Positions 34,137 through 46,150 of a stretch of 64,000 nt of DNA are shown here, one piece after another (position 1 is the first letter of the stretch; every line of letters begins with the position of its first letter). Origin of the DNA: Panax quinquefolius (lineage: Eukaryota; Streptophyta; Magnoliopsida; Apiales; Araliaceae); contig CM035168.1 in assembly GCA_020205615.1 (NCBI GenBank), forward strand, positions 6,018,237-6,082,236. The letters are read 5' to 3'. The position numbers and the translations under genes were made by a program. The notes under the pieces were generated by a model. The model saw only the letters and a list, made by a program, of their open reading frames with translations. It was not told the origin of the DNA and searched no databases.

Positions 34137-35966
34137 TGGCATTTACTAGCACCATCCCTGCTGTGAGTATGTCTCATGGAGAAAAGCCTGAAAAGTTCAA
34201 TGAAACTGATTTCAAGCGTTGGCAACAAAAGATGCTCTTCTATCTCACAACTTTCAACTTGACAAGGTTTCTTTAAAAGGATTGTCCTACTCTTGTTGAA
34301 GGAGAAACTGACAAGAAAAAAGTGGCTGCAGTTGACGCATGAAAACATGCTGATTTTCTTTGCAGAAATTATGTATTGAACAGATTAGACAATACACTAT
34401 ATAATGTGTATTGTACAATTCAAACTGCAAAGGAACTTTGGGAATCTTTAGACAAGAAATATAAAACTGAAGATGCTGACTTGAAGAAATTCAAAGTCGG
34501 TAGATTTCTCGACTATAAGATGATAAATATAAAGCAGTTATCACTCAAGTTCAAGAATTACAACTAATCATACATGACATTCATTCTGAAGGAATGTCAC
34601 TGAGTGACTCATTCCAAGTTGTTGCAATGATTGAGAAACTTCCACCATCATGGAAAGACTTCAAGAATTATCTTAAGCATAAACGCAAAGAGATGAATCT
34701 CGAAGAACTGATTGTGTTACTTAGGATTGAAGAGGACAATCGAGGATCTGAGAAGAAGATTGGGAAAATTTTCATTGAAGCAAAGGCTAATGTGGTAGAA
34801 CAAGGGCCAAACAATAACAACAAAAGGAAGCGCGAAGGCAAAAGTACTTTCAAGGCCAAGAAAAAATTCAAAGGCAAGTGCTTCAACTATGGCATCCAAG
34901 GACATGTTAATTATGATACAATGCGTAGATTAATTAATTTAGAATTCTTACCTAAATTTGATATTAATCAAAAGCATAAATGTGAAATTTGTGTGGAATC
35001 TAAAATGACAAGATTACCTTTTCATTATGTTGAAAGTGAAACTGAACCTCTAGATTTAATTCACACTGATATATGTGATTTAAAGTATGTGCAAACAAGA
35101 GGTGAAAAAAATATTTCATTACCTTTATTGATGATTGCACAAGATATTGTTATGTATATTTGCTAAGAAGCAAAGATGAGGCTATAGAAATGTTTCAACA
35201 TTATAAAAATGAAGTTGAAAATCAACTTAGCAAAAAGATTAAAGCAATAAGAAGCGATAGAGGTGGTAAATATGAATCACCATTTGAAGAGTTATGTTTT
35301 ACTCATGGTATCATTCACCAAACTACCGCTCCTTATTCACCTCAATCTAATGGTATTGTTGAACGCAAGAACCGAACATTGAAAGAAATGTTGAATACTA
35401 TGTTAACTAGTTCTAGAGCACCCCAGAATTTGTGGGGGGAAGCTTTGCTTTCTGCTAATTACATTCTTAACAAAGTGCCTCATAAGAAACCTCACAAAAC
35501 ACCTTATGAATTATGAAAAGGTCATAGACCTTGCTATAAATACTTAAGAGTGTGGGGGTGTCTAGCAAAGGTGATAGTTCATAAACCTAAAAAGGTTAAG
35601 ATAGGACCAAAAACCATTGACTTTGTATTCATTGGTTTTGCAAATAACAGTAGCGCTTATCGCTTTCTTGTTCATAAATCTGAAATTCCTGATATTCATG
35701 TTAATACTTTTATTGAATCAAGAGATGCATTGTTCTATGAGAATGTGTTTCCATATAATATAAATAAAGAATCAAATTCAAACAAAAGACCTTTGCATGT
35801 TACTAGTAATAATCCTGAAAATATAGACTAAGAATCTGTAGTGGATGAACCTAGACGTAGCAAAAGAGCAAGGACTTCAAAGTCTTTTGTCCCAGATTTT
35901 CTAACATTTTTGTTAGAAAACAATCCTCAAACGTACAAGGAAGCAATATCCTCTCCATATGCTTCT
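34137..35966 (+). pseudogene. copia-2 polyprotein, 5' part: gag, pre-integrase and integrase; protease missing
   Basis: Gag starts at 34137 (MAFTSTIPAVSMSHGEKPEK) and runs with several stops to the zinc knuckle start [10 protein letters not shown] at about 34880. The frame then passes without a stop straight into the pre-integrase domain ([21 protein letters not shown]), so the rest of the knuckle and the aspartic protease are deleted in frame. The integrase core shows HTDIC, SDRGGKYES and SPQSNGIVERKN (catalytic D, D, E), then CLAKVIVHKPKK and KTIDFVFIGFANNSSAY. The coding text stops at 35966 inside NNPQTYKEAISSPYAS, where a gypsy element is inserted; it resumes at 43263. Confidence 0.9.
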
Positions 35967-38318
35967 TGTGACGCCCCCAAAAATAGGTATACATCACCCA
36001 TTCTGAGTCGCCAAATACATGGTACAGAAAACAACTACAACTTTATTATTACAATTGTCGTGCAAAATACGACAACACATACTGTGAGTTTAAATACAAA
36101 TATTGTCTTCTAGATAATATCCACACCCAGATAAAGTCCTTATTACAATTATTGACACACTATTTTACAAAATAGTGAGGATCTTCTAAACAACCTGCTC
36201 AGAACCATCATTCCACACCCCATTACTTCTGCTATGTTCTAGCTTCCCGAGAAGAAGAAAAATGGAACAAAAAGGAAAAGGGTGAGCTCAACTAGCCCAA
36301 TAAAGAATATTATGACTAAGATAATATACAATTAATTATCCTTAGTCTTCAACAGGAAAAAATCTGATAGAATATAATAGACAACAAGTTTTAAATCAAC
36401 AACTGCAGTGGAAACAACAATTCAATAGAAGAGTTAAGTAGAGAATGAAATCTACTATCATCAATGAATTTAAAAGTCCATCATCAATATTTTATTCCTG
36501 TAACATCAATCAATATACATCTTTGCACTACGGGCCAAAGATATTCATTTGTATCACCAGTTGGTTATGTTCATATCAACACCTGTTCATCTTTTCAATA
36601 CGGGCCAAAGATATTCATCAAGTATCACCATTAAGGACTGAGGATGATAAAAAATATTTTAGAGAACGAATCCAGTAAGACAGAAGGACAAATATTAGGG
36701 ATTCGTATTTCGGTTTATCCAAATTCAATAATACTCCACAATAACCAAGTGTTTAGTAGAATTCAAAAATAAAGATCAAAACATGGATACAATCAAAGAT
36801 AGTAACCATAAAAGACATCTGGGACTAAAAAGAGAAAATTTCATTTTTTGATGAATAATGTCGTATACGTGAATAGTAACCCCGACACAAAAAGGTAGAA
36901 ATTCCATAATAAAATTCATAACAATATCTCAGCATAATGATATTGACGAAAATAATATCATTTAAGAAGAAAATAACATCCTTACCTCAAAAAACAAAGA
37001 TTTGAATGAAAGGTCGGATGTGATGCTGAATGAAACTTGTACTGAATAGCAACTCTCAAAGTATCTAAATACTCACAAAATACGCTCGATAATATAGAGA
37101 GAGAAAACTTATGTTTCTAGTGTGATTTTCAATTCTAACCTAAGCACCTATTTATAGGAAAATACTAAGACGTCAAGGCAGACTTGACTTTCTTTACGAT
37201 AGCTTTACCTGCTATTATTGCCACCCACCACATTTGAAATAAAATTTGAGCACATTTCTCACCAACCAAAAGTGGGGCCCAGACAATTCTAGAATTTTTC
37301 ACCAAAAATCACTTATAACATAATTTCTGAATCAGTCATCTCTTAAAATTCATAACAAATCATACCTTCATTTTTAACTGTTAAAAATTTATGGACATAT
37401 ACTCAACTTATATATGTATAATATATCTAAAAATCACAACGATCCAACTATTTGATTAAAAATTATAACTCACATAATATATCTCAAAAACAACGATTTG
37501 ATTTTAATACCTCCATTCAAAAAAAAATCTTGATAAAACACCTCAACATTAATAGCCACATAAAATAAATATTTTTTTCATATAAATCAATTAATAATTA
37601 TTCATAAATAATATTACGAGAATCACAATAATGACAATCGGTAGTTCGAGGAAAGAGGGGCTTTCGAATAAGGATTTCTCCTTACTGGCGCGCAAATAGG
37701 TTATCAAACCTCTCCTTAGACAGAACTTTCTAAACATTGCCAATAATGCTATCTAATAATATTATTCAAATAATATGAATTATTGATCTGATAATGGAAA
37801 ATACTGTGCGGTGACAATTATTGAAACAACAATAATATAAAATATCAATGCAACAATTATTGAATCAATAAAATAAAATATTGAATAATGATTACTTCGT
37901 AACAATTATTGAGTAGTGCCTTCTTACATAAGAATCAATAATTCAAAAATCTTGCAATAATCTGAGTGTTCTACTGTGCAACCACACGTATTACTGTATT
38001 TTAACCACCGGGTATTCCAACAGTGTTAAAGGTAATAACTACGACGTTATTTATAAAAAATCAAACTTGTCATTTTCTTCATCCGAAGCTTATTATTACA
38101 TTATGAGGCCCCACAAATGGTTTAACTGTCCGCATGCGAATATTCCACGACCAACGAATATTCTCCGACAAAAATGAATATTTTATAACCACTTGCTTAT
38201 TTTATAAAATTTACACATTTCACCCATAACAAAAGTATTATATCAAATTAACTCCTTATTATTTCAAGATAATAAATAGAGAAATTCAATTTTATTTATA
38301 ATAAGTTGGGGTCTTACA
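35967..38318 (-). repeat. 3' LTR of Tekay-1 (complete, about 2.35 kb)
   Basis: The left end is TGTGACGCCCCC and the right end TTGGGGTCTTACA. On the minus strand it follows a polypurine tract and so is the 3' LTR. CTTCT precedes it at 35962-35966 and CTTCA follows the far LTR at 43263-43267, a 5-base duplication with one mismatch. Confidence 0.88.
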
Positions 38319-38334
38319 ACCTCCCCTCCTTATG
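38319..38334 (-). other. Polypurine tract of Tekay-1
   Basis: On the minus strand AAGGAGGGGAGGT ends directly at the LTR start TGTAAGACCCC. The same tract stands at the corresponding place in the element at 50769 (53375-53390). Confidence 0.75.
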
Positions 38335-38421
38335 AAATTTCGTCCTCGAAATTGACGTACGTACCTGGTATTTCGAAAAAATGAGGGTACCTCGCTTTCA
38401 TTTTCGATTCCAACTCCCAGG

Positions 38422-39750
38422 TCATTTCTTTAATAGCATGGTTCCTCCACAAAACCTTAACTTGTGGTATAACCTTGGTGTGCAGGACATGCTCTTTCCT
38501 ATCCAAGATCTTAACAGTACCTCCTCGTAAGTTAAATCTTCTACTATCTCATCTAGTTCTAACTCAATAATGTGGTTTGGGTCTTTCACATATTTACGGA
38601 AGCATAGATTTGTGAAAACATTATGAACACGAGACATGTTTGGAGGTAACGCGAGTCTATAGGCCACATTTCCTACTCGGTCGAAGAATCTAAATGGACC
38701 AATAAATCGTGGATTGAGCTTTCCTCTCTTCCCGAATCTTGTAACTCCCTTCCATGGAGCAATACGTAACAGTACATGATCCCCAATACCAAATTCCACG
38801 TCCTTTCGATGAAGATCCGCATAACTCTTTTGTCGATCCTGTGCCGTTTGTATATGTTGTCGAATTGTTTTGATCTTTTCCGTAGTCATACGTACCAACT
38901 CTGATCCCATCAATGTTGCTTCACCCATCTCATCCCAACATACTGGAGAGCGACACTTTCGTCCATACAAGGCTTTAAATGGAGCCATACCTATACTTGC
39001 CTGATAACTGTTGTTGTAAGAGAATTCCACCAATGGTAAATACTTATCCCAATTCCCTTTGAAGTCTAGGACACAGAGTCTTAATAGATCTTCAAGAGTT
39101 TGAATAGTCCTCTCTGATTGTCCGTCCGTTTGAGGATTGTATGCCAAACTGAATCGTAAATCCGTGCCCATAGCTTTCTGCAAGATAACCCAAAATCGTG
39201 AAGTGAATCTTGGGTCACGATCTGAAACTATGGATACTGGCATGCCATGTAATCTTATAATCTCATTCACATACATATGAGTAAGACGTTCAAGGGAATA
39301 AGTCTCACGTATAGGCAAGTAATGAGCAGACTTGGTTAATCTATCAACAATAACCCAAATCGCATCTATACCTTGAGAAACCTTGGGAAGACCCATAACG
39401 AAATCCATAGTAATGTGTTCCCACTTCCATTTTTGAATCTCAAGTGGTTGCAATGGACCATTTGGCATTTGATTCTCTGTCTTTATACGTTGACAGGTTA
39501 AACACCTCGAGATAAACTCCGCGATCTCTCTCTTCATATTGTTCCACCAAAATGTATGTCGAAGATCATGATACATTTTGGTACTCCCAGGATGGATTGC
39601 AAATGGTGTGTTGTGTGCCTCCATCATGATTCTATGCTTCAAGTTAGAATCTTTAGGAACGCAAAGTCTGGAGTTGACTTGAAGTATTCCTTCTTCATCG
39701 ATTCCTGCTTTTGGAATAACACCTTCTTGCACTTTCTTCTTCATACGCAT
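38422..39750 (-). pseudogene. Tekay-1 integrase, frameshifted before the chromodomain
   Basis: A 442-codon open stretch holds the integrase HHCC zinc-binding region (HPGSTKMYHDLRHTFWW, CLTCQRIK), the catalytic core (FVMGLPKVSQGIDAIWVIVDR, VSDRDPRFTSRFW, NPQTDGQSERT) and the GPFRFFDRVG C-terminal domain. After about residue 410 (LTYEEV) the frame is wrong: the chromodomain text expected next (DRKEHVL-type, seen in the element at 50769) lies in another frame, so the protein would lack its chromatin-targeting end. Integrase inserts element cDNA into the genome, and chromodomains steer it to heterochromatin. Context: 3' end of a minus-strand gypsy pol. Confidence 0.9.
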
Positions 39751-39784
39751 AAGCCCCAGGTCCGTAGCTTGAGCAGCTTTAACT

Positions 39785-40456
39785 TTATCGATTTAAGTTC
39801 AGTTCTACTCGTATGTTTGATATCATCACGTGGGTACTTGGAGCCTTTAACTCTATCTCCATCCTTTGTAAGTCGTACAAAATGGGAGTTTGTGTTAACA
39901 ATATTGCACTCGTACCCGCATATGATCTTTTATTCAATGCGTCAACTACAACGTTTGCTTTTCCAGGATGATATTGAATGTTATGGTCGTAATCCTTCAA
40001 CATCTAGAGCCAACGTCGTTGCCGCATGTTGAGTTCCTTTTGGGTGAAGAAATATTTGAGGCTTTTATGATCCGTATAAATCTCCACTTTCTCCCCATAC
40101 AGGTAGTGTCTCCAGTTTTTCAACGCATAACGATCTTTATGACTCCAGCTTCATGAGTAGGATAATTCCTCTCATATTCTTTGAGTTGTCGCGAGGCATA
40201 TGCTATGACTTTCCTATGTTGCATGAGAACACATCTTAACCCTTTGCCTGAAGCATCGCCGTAGATAACAAATCCATCCGAACCAGATGGTATTGTTAGA
40301 AACAGTCTTAAAATGAGTCTCTCTTGAGCTCTTAGAAACTGTTCTCGCATTCCTCACTCCATACGAATTTTGTATCTTTCCGAAGAACCGAGTTAATGGA
40401 GTAGCGATTCGAGAAAATCCTTCCACGAATCTCCGATAATAACCACGTAAGCCCAA
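39785..40456 (-). pseudogene. Tekay-1 RNase H and linker, broken
   Basis: Three overlapping open pieces carry GLRGYYRRFVEGFSRIATPL (RT thumb/connection), IYGDASGKGLRCVLMQ with [21 protein letters not shown] (RNase H), and DYDHNIQYHPGKANVVVDAL (the end of RNase H). They are out of frame with one another. Confidence 0.85.
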
Positions 40457-40459
40457 AAA

Positions 40460-41310
40460 CTATGCATTTCTATCCATCGACTTGATTTGCTCCCAACTTT
40501 GTATTGCTTCAATCTTCGTCGGGTCAACGACATACTCCATGTTTTGACACCACGTGCCCAAGAATGCTACTTCCTTGCCGTAACTCGCATTTCTTGACTT
40601 GGCATATAGCTTGTTGTCACGAAGTATTTGAAGTACCAGCTTTAAATGGTGCTCATGATCTTCACGGCTTTTGGAATAGATGAGGATGTCATCAATAAAG
40701 ACAACAACGAACTGATCTAAATATTCCTTAAATACACGGTTCATCATATCCATGAAAGCAGCAGGAGCATTAGTCAATCCAAAAGACATAATTAAGAATT
40801 CATAATGCCCGTACCGAGTCCTGAAGGCAGTCTTTGGAATATCCTTAGTTTTAATCTTCAGCTGATGATATCCAGAACGAAGATCGATCTTTGAAAATAA
40901 TTGTGCTCCTTGCAACTGGTCAAACAGGTCATCAATACGAGGTAGCGGATACCTATTCTTGATGGTGACATGGTTTAATTCCCGGTAGTCAATACAAATT
41001 CGCATACTCTCGTCTTTCTTCTTTACAAATAAAACAGGAGCACCCCAAGGGGATGTACTAGGACGAATGAAACCGATGTCTAACAATTCCTGTAGTTGGA
41101 CTTTTAACTCCTGAATTTCAATAGGAGCCATTCGATATGGGGTTTTAGAAATGGGCTTTGTACCCAGTTCAAGATCAATAAAGAATTTAACTTCTCGTTC
41201 TGGGGGTAGAACAGGAAGTTCTTCAGGAAATACGTCATGAAATTAATTAACAATAGGAATATTATTCAAATCTGACGTGTTTTTGTTCAAGTCCATAATA
41301 TGGGCTAAGA
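40460..41310 (-). pseudogene. Tekay-1 reverse transcriptase
   Basis: From about 41250 the frame shows the region before RT ([14 protein letters not shown]), then the RT fingers and palm in one 223-codon stretch: [57 protein letters not shown] and the active site [12 protein letters not shown] stop follows at 40460, before the GLRGYYRRF segment in another frame. Protease and gag, expected upstream, are missing: the pol text ends at about 41320, where a truncated LTR begins. Confidence 0.92.
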
Positions 41311-41321
41311 AAGCTTGACAT

Positions 41322-43262
41322 CAAATATTCATCTTTTGCACTACGGGCCAAAGATATTCATTTATATCACCAAATTGGTTATGTTCATCTCACACACTGT
41401 TCATCTTTTAGTACTACGGGCCAAAGATATTCATCGAGTAATCATTCATCTCTTTGCACTACAGTGCCAAAGATATTCATCAAGTATCACCATTAAGGAC
41501 CGAGGATGATGAAAAACATTTTAGAGAACGAATCCAAAGTAAGATGTATGACAAATATTAGGGATTCAGTATTTCGGTTTATCCAAATTCAATAATACTC
41601 CACAATAACCAAGTGTGAAGTAGAATTCAAAATAAAGATCAAGGATACAATCAAAGATAGTAACCATAAAAGAGACATCTCGGGACGAAAAAGAGAAAAT
41701 TTTATTTTTAAATAAATAGTGTCGTATTTGTGAATAGTCAGATATCGTGAATAATTAGTCGTATCGTGAATAGTAACCCCGACACAAAAGGTAGAAATTC
41801 CATAATAAAATTCATAATAATATCTTAGCATAATGATATTGATTTAAAATAATATCATTTAAGAAGAAAATAACATCCTTACCTCAAAAAAACAAGATTT
41901 CTTGAATGAAAGGTCTGGATGTGATCTTTGAATAAAACTTATACTGAATAGCAACTCTCAAAGTATCTAAATACTCACAAAATACGCTCAATAATATAGA
42001 GAGAGAAAGAGAGAAAGCATATGTTTCTGGTGTGATTTTCAATTCTAACCTAAGCACCTATTTATAGGAAAATGCTAACACGCCGAAGCAGACTTGACCT
42101 GCTACCTAATGGCTTTACCTGCTACTATTGCCACCCACTACATTTGAAATAAAATTTTAGCACATTTTTCACCAATCAAAAGTGGAGCCCACTCAATTCT
42201 AGAATTTTTCACCAAAAATCACTTATAACATAATTTCCGAATCAGTCACCTCTTAAAATTCATAACAAATCATATATTCATTTTTAACGGTTCAAAATTT
42301 GTGGACATATACTCAACTTATATATGTATAACATATCTAAAAATCATGACGATCCAACGGTTTGGATTAAAAATTATAACTCACGCTTATATATCTCAAA
42401 GAACATTGATTTGATTTTTAATACCTTCATTCCGAAATAAAAATACTTGATAAAACACCTCAACATTAATAGCCACATAAAATAAATATTTTCTTATCAT
42501 ATAAATCAATAAATAATTATTCACAAATAATATTACGTAATCACAATAATGATGACCAAAGTAGCTCCCGGAAAGAGGGGCTTTCCAATAAGGATTCCTC
42601 CTCATCTTGGTAGCATGATTAGGTGACCAAACCTCTCCTTAGACAAAACTTTCTAGACATTGCCAATAATGCTATCTAATAATATTATTCAAATAATATG
42701 AATTATTGATCCGATCTTCGAGAAATCTTTGTCGCGGTGACAATTATTGAAACAAAAATAATATAAAATATCAACGCAACAATTATTGAATCAATAAAAT
42801 AAAATATTGAGCAATAATTATTGTAACAATTATTATCGAGTAGTGTCTTCACGTAAGAATCAATAATTCAAAAATATCATGCAATACCTTGTGCTATCTT
42901 TAATGCAACCACGCGTATTCATCAGTATTTTAACCACCGGGTATTCCAACAATGTTAATTGTAACAAACTATCTTGAAGTTATTTATAAAAACTCAAAAT
43001 TTTCATTTTCTTCATACGACAGTTATTCTATTATGAGGTCCACGAATGGCTGCGCCGTCGTACGAATATTCCCCGACAACAAGAATATTACACGACTAAT
43101 GAATATTTCCCGACAAAAATGAATATTATATAAGCACTTGCTAATTTTGTAAAATTTGCACATTTCACCCATAACCAAAGTATTATATCAAATTAACTCC
43201 TTATTATTTCAAGATAATAAATAGAGAAATTAATTTTATTTATAATAAGTTGGGGTCTTACA
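41322..43262 (-). repeat. 5' LTR of Tekay-1, truncated
   Basis: It matches about 36520-38318 of the left LTR and ends with the same TTGGGGTCTTACA. About 550 bases at its left (the LTR 3' end in element orientation), together with PBS, gag and protease, are gone, so one deletion removed the front of the element. After 43262 the copia-2 frame resumes. Confidence 0.87.
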
Positions 43263-44287
43263 CTTCAAATTGGAAAGAAATAATTACTAGTGAAATTGAA
43301 TCCATTATACAAAATCATACATGAGAATTGGAGGACCTTCCACCTGGTTCCAAACCCTTAGGGTATAAATGGATCTTCAAAAAGAAGATGAAAGCTGATG
43401 GTTCAATTGATAAATATAAAGCAAGGCTTGTTATTAAAGGCTATAGATAAAAGGAAGGATTGGATTATTTCGATACTTATTCACCAGTTACAAGAATTAC
43501 ATCTATTCGTATGCTAATAGCAATAACATCATTAAATAAACTTGAAATACACCAAATGGATGTAAAAACTGCATTCTTAAATGGTGAATTGGATGAAGAA
43601 ATATATATAGAACAACCTGAAGGTTTCATTGCTCCTGGACAAGAGAGGAAGGTATGCAAACTTGTTAAATCCTTGTATGGATTAAAACAAGCACCAAAAA
43701 AATGGCATGAGAAATTTGATAATGTTATGTTATCAAATGGATTTAAAATCAATGAGTGTGACAAATGTGTTTATTTCAAAAGCACTCAAAACGAATATGT
43801 CATTGTTTGTCTTTATGTGGATAATATGTTAATCATGGGTAGCAACAATGAAGTTATTAAATCTACCAAATGTATGTTGGCAAATAGATTTGATATGAAA
43901 GACTTGGGGGTTACTGATATAATATTAAGAATCGAGATTTCTAGAACATCTGATGGAATTATATTATCTTAAACTCATTACATTGAAAAAATAGTTAAAA
44001 ATTTTAATAAGTATAATATAATTCTAAGTAAGACCCCAGTTGATATAAATCTTCATCTAGCCAAAAATGAAGGTGATAGCATATCTCAATTAGAATATTC
44101 TCGTTAAATAAGCAGTTTAATGTATGTCATGAATTGTACTAGACCAGATATAGCTTATTCGGTAAGTAAGCTAAGTCGGTATACGAGTAATCCCGGTAAA
44201 GATCATTGAAAAGCTATTTTGAGAGTTTTGGGATATTTAAAATATACTCAAAATTATGGATTGCACTATACCAGATATCCAGCAGTA
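43263..44287 (+). pseudogene. copia-2 polyprotein, 3' part: reverse transcriptase and partial RNase H
   Basis: The frame picks up exactly where the gypsy element cut it: NWKEIITSEIES, then LEDLPPGSKPLGYKWIFKKK at about 43330, IHQMDVKTAFLNGELDEEIY at about 43550 and SLYGLKQAPKKWHEKF at about 43670. The RT active site at about 43815 reads YVDN, with the second catalytic Asp changed to Asn. RNase H begins ([33 protein letters not shown]) and ends abruptly near 44287, where LTR-like sequence begins. Stops occur at 43326, 43447 and 43972 and later. Confidence 0.9.
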
Positions 44288-44921
44288 TTGGTCGTGCCGT
44301 GCCGGGTCCAGGGTCGGGGTGGACGGGTGGATGGGGTCGTGATATATAATTTTTTGGACAAAATCTGTTTAATTTATTATCATCACGGATACTACATCGT
44401 TTTGACGAATGGATGCGCCAACGGTCATATCCTATCTTAACAGTCATGAATTTTTTTTATAAATAGTCTATCCAGGAAACACATTAAATATAAGTCTATT
44501 TCCTGTTTCTCGTTCTGCATTTTCCGTTTCCCGTTCTGCAGTTTGCTTGCAGTATTATTTTTCCTTCATTCATTCCAGTATTTTTTCTTTCATTTAATTT
44601 CATTCATCATTCCATTACAGTAAGGTTCAGTACAGAACATAGAAATTACGTTCGAAGAATTCTTAATTTTGAAGTGCTACTAATTAAGAATTGGAAATCT
44701 GTTTTATCTTGGGAAGTAATTATTCAAAAAATCCTTTAGCACCAGGGAGGGAATAAATTTACTTCAAGGAGACTTTGTGAATTCAAAGGACTCAAATTTA
44801 TTTATCTTTATTTTGTCTAGATTCTGATTTTAAAGTAAGTGCACCAAACTTTCTTAATTTTGGTTTGTATAAACTAACTTTGTTATCATATATTAAATGT
44901 TACTATATTCACAGAATAACA
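44288..44921 (+). repeat. 3' LTR of copia-2, 5' end deleted
   Basis: 44334-44921 repeats 33280-33869, including the TATA (about 44457-44465) and the terminal AATAACA. The first roughly 200 bases of the LTR and the end of RNase H with the PPT are missing, so one deletion joins RNase H to the LTR interior. Confidence 0.8.
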
Positions 44922-44939
44922 TATACATAGTTATGTATT

Positions 44940-45072
44940 ACACAGTTGGGCTATGGCGACGAGTTTTTGGGGATATGTCTACGGTTCACCCGTCGCCATA
45001 GCCCAGGATAGCTATGGTGACGGGTGAAACGGTCGCTATAACCCAAAAAGTCATAGTCATAGCCAACTGTGT
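44940..45072. mobile_element. Small foldback element (133 bases)
   Basis: ACACAGTTGGGCTATGGCGA on the left and CATAGCCAACTGTGT on the right are inverted repeats. Inside are further GCTATGG(C/T)GACGGGT motifs in both orientations. ATT stands on both outer sides. ATTACACAGTTG is repeated just after the right end. It may be a CACTA- or Harbinger-type MITE (3-base duplication), but the class is unsure. Confidence 0.6.
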
Positions 45073-45438
45073 ATTACACAGTTGTGTACATATATTTTTT
45101 CCACATACACACACATATATATATATGGAGGGCGTCAACGTGCTTACACACCATCTGTTAGCTTTTGTTAACATTGTTATTGGTGGTGTGAGAGTATGTT
45201 ATGTTTATGAAATCATATGGTCGATAATTCACTTTTAAACTACAGGTGATTATAAGTAACTTTGAGTAAACCATGCACATGTAATTATTTGCAATTTACT
45301 CTACCAAATTTAACATGTTTTTATTCAATATATATAGGAGAATTCTTGATAAATATAGTCTTGATATATATAACTATAAATTTTTATTCACAATATATAT
45401 CGACGATACAACTTCATCATGAAATTTGTTAATTTATA

Positions 45439-45709
45439 CTCACTCTATTCTTTTATACTTGTAGTTTTAGAGAGTGAAATTTGTTCCTTTTACTTATCAT
45501 TTTTAGATTTCAATAAAGCATTAATGACCTAATATTTCATATTATCCCTATATTAAACATCAACTTGTTTCTCTTTTATATTTTATAATAAATTTTAGAA
45601 AGATAGTATAGAGATTTTATAACTATTTTGGTAAATCAAACAAAGTATTTATTAATTTCTTAATCTTTGATTTTTTTCAAAAATGACAAGTAAAAAGGAA
45701 CGGAGGGAG
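45439..45709. mobile_element. Stowaway-type MITE (271 bases)
   Basis: TA on both sides (45437-45438, 45710-45711). The inverted right end CTCCCTCCGTTCCTTTTTAC pairs with the left end CTCACTCTATTCTTTTATAC. No coding capacity. It stands five bases before an LTR fragment. Confidence 0.8.
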
Positions 45710-45714
45710 TAAAT

Positions 45715-46150
45715 TGTAACGCCCCCAAATCCGGGTATCTTCTAACCTGATATATGGTGCTATACGGTACTACCATTCATACATTCATTTAATTGAAAAG
45801 CCTCAACAGAACGAATACATCTTCTATATATTCAAAGTAATATTTATATTTCCCAAGTTCTATACCCATTACAAAAGTTCTTTGTCATAATATCAATTAC
45901 ATTACAACATTAAACCTATACTATTACATAGACAACTTAACGATCTGCCCTAGCCTTTCCTTTATCCTTATTCGATCCCTCGGGACGTTCAGTCTTAGCT
46001 GCATTCATATGGTTCAAGCAAGAGTGAGCATAACTAGCTCAGCAAGTATGACAATTTTATTAAACATAATGCTTGGCACATAAGAATCGTATATCTTCAA
46101 TAACTGAACAATAGTTAAGAAGTACTATTGATAATTCAAAATAGCACTTC
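45715..46150 (-). repeat. Fragment of the long gypsy LTR family seen at 2649
   Basis: It starts TGTAACGCCCCCAAATCCGG, like TGTGACGCCCCCAAATTCGG at 2649. Similarity, including the AGTGAGCATAAC and CAGCAAGT motifs, continues to about 46140. The rest of the LTR is absent. The right boundary is approximate. Confidence 0.7.
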
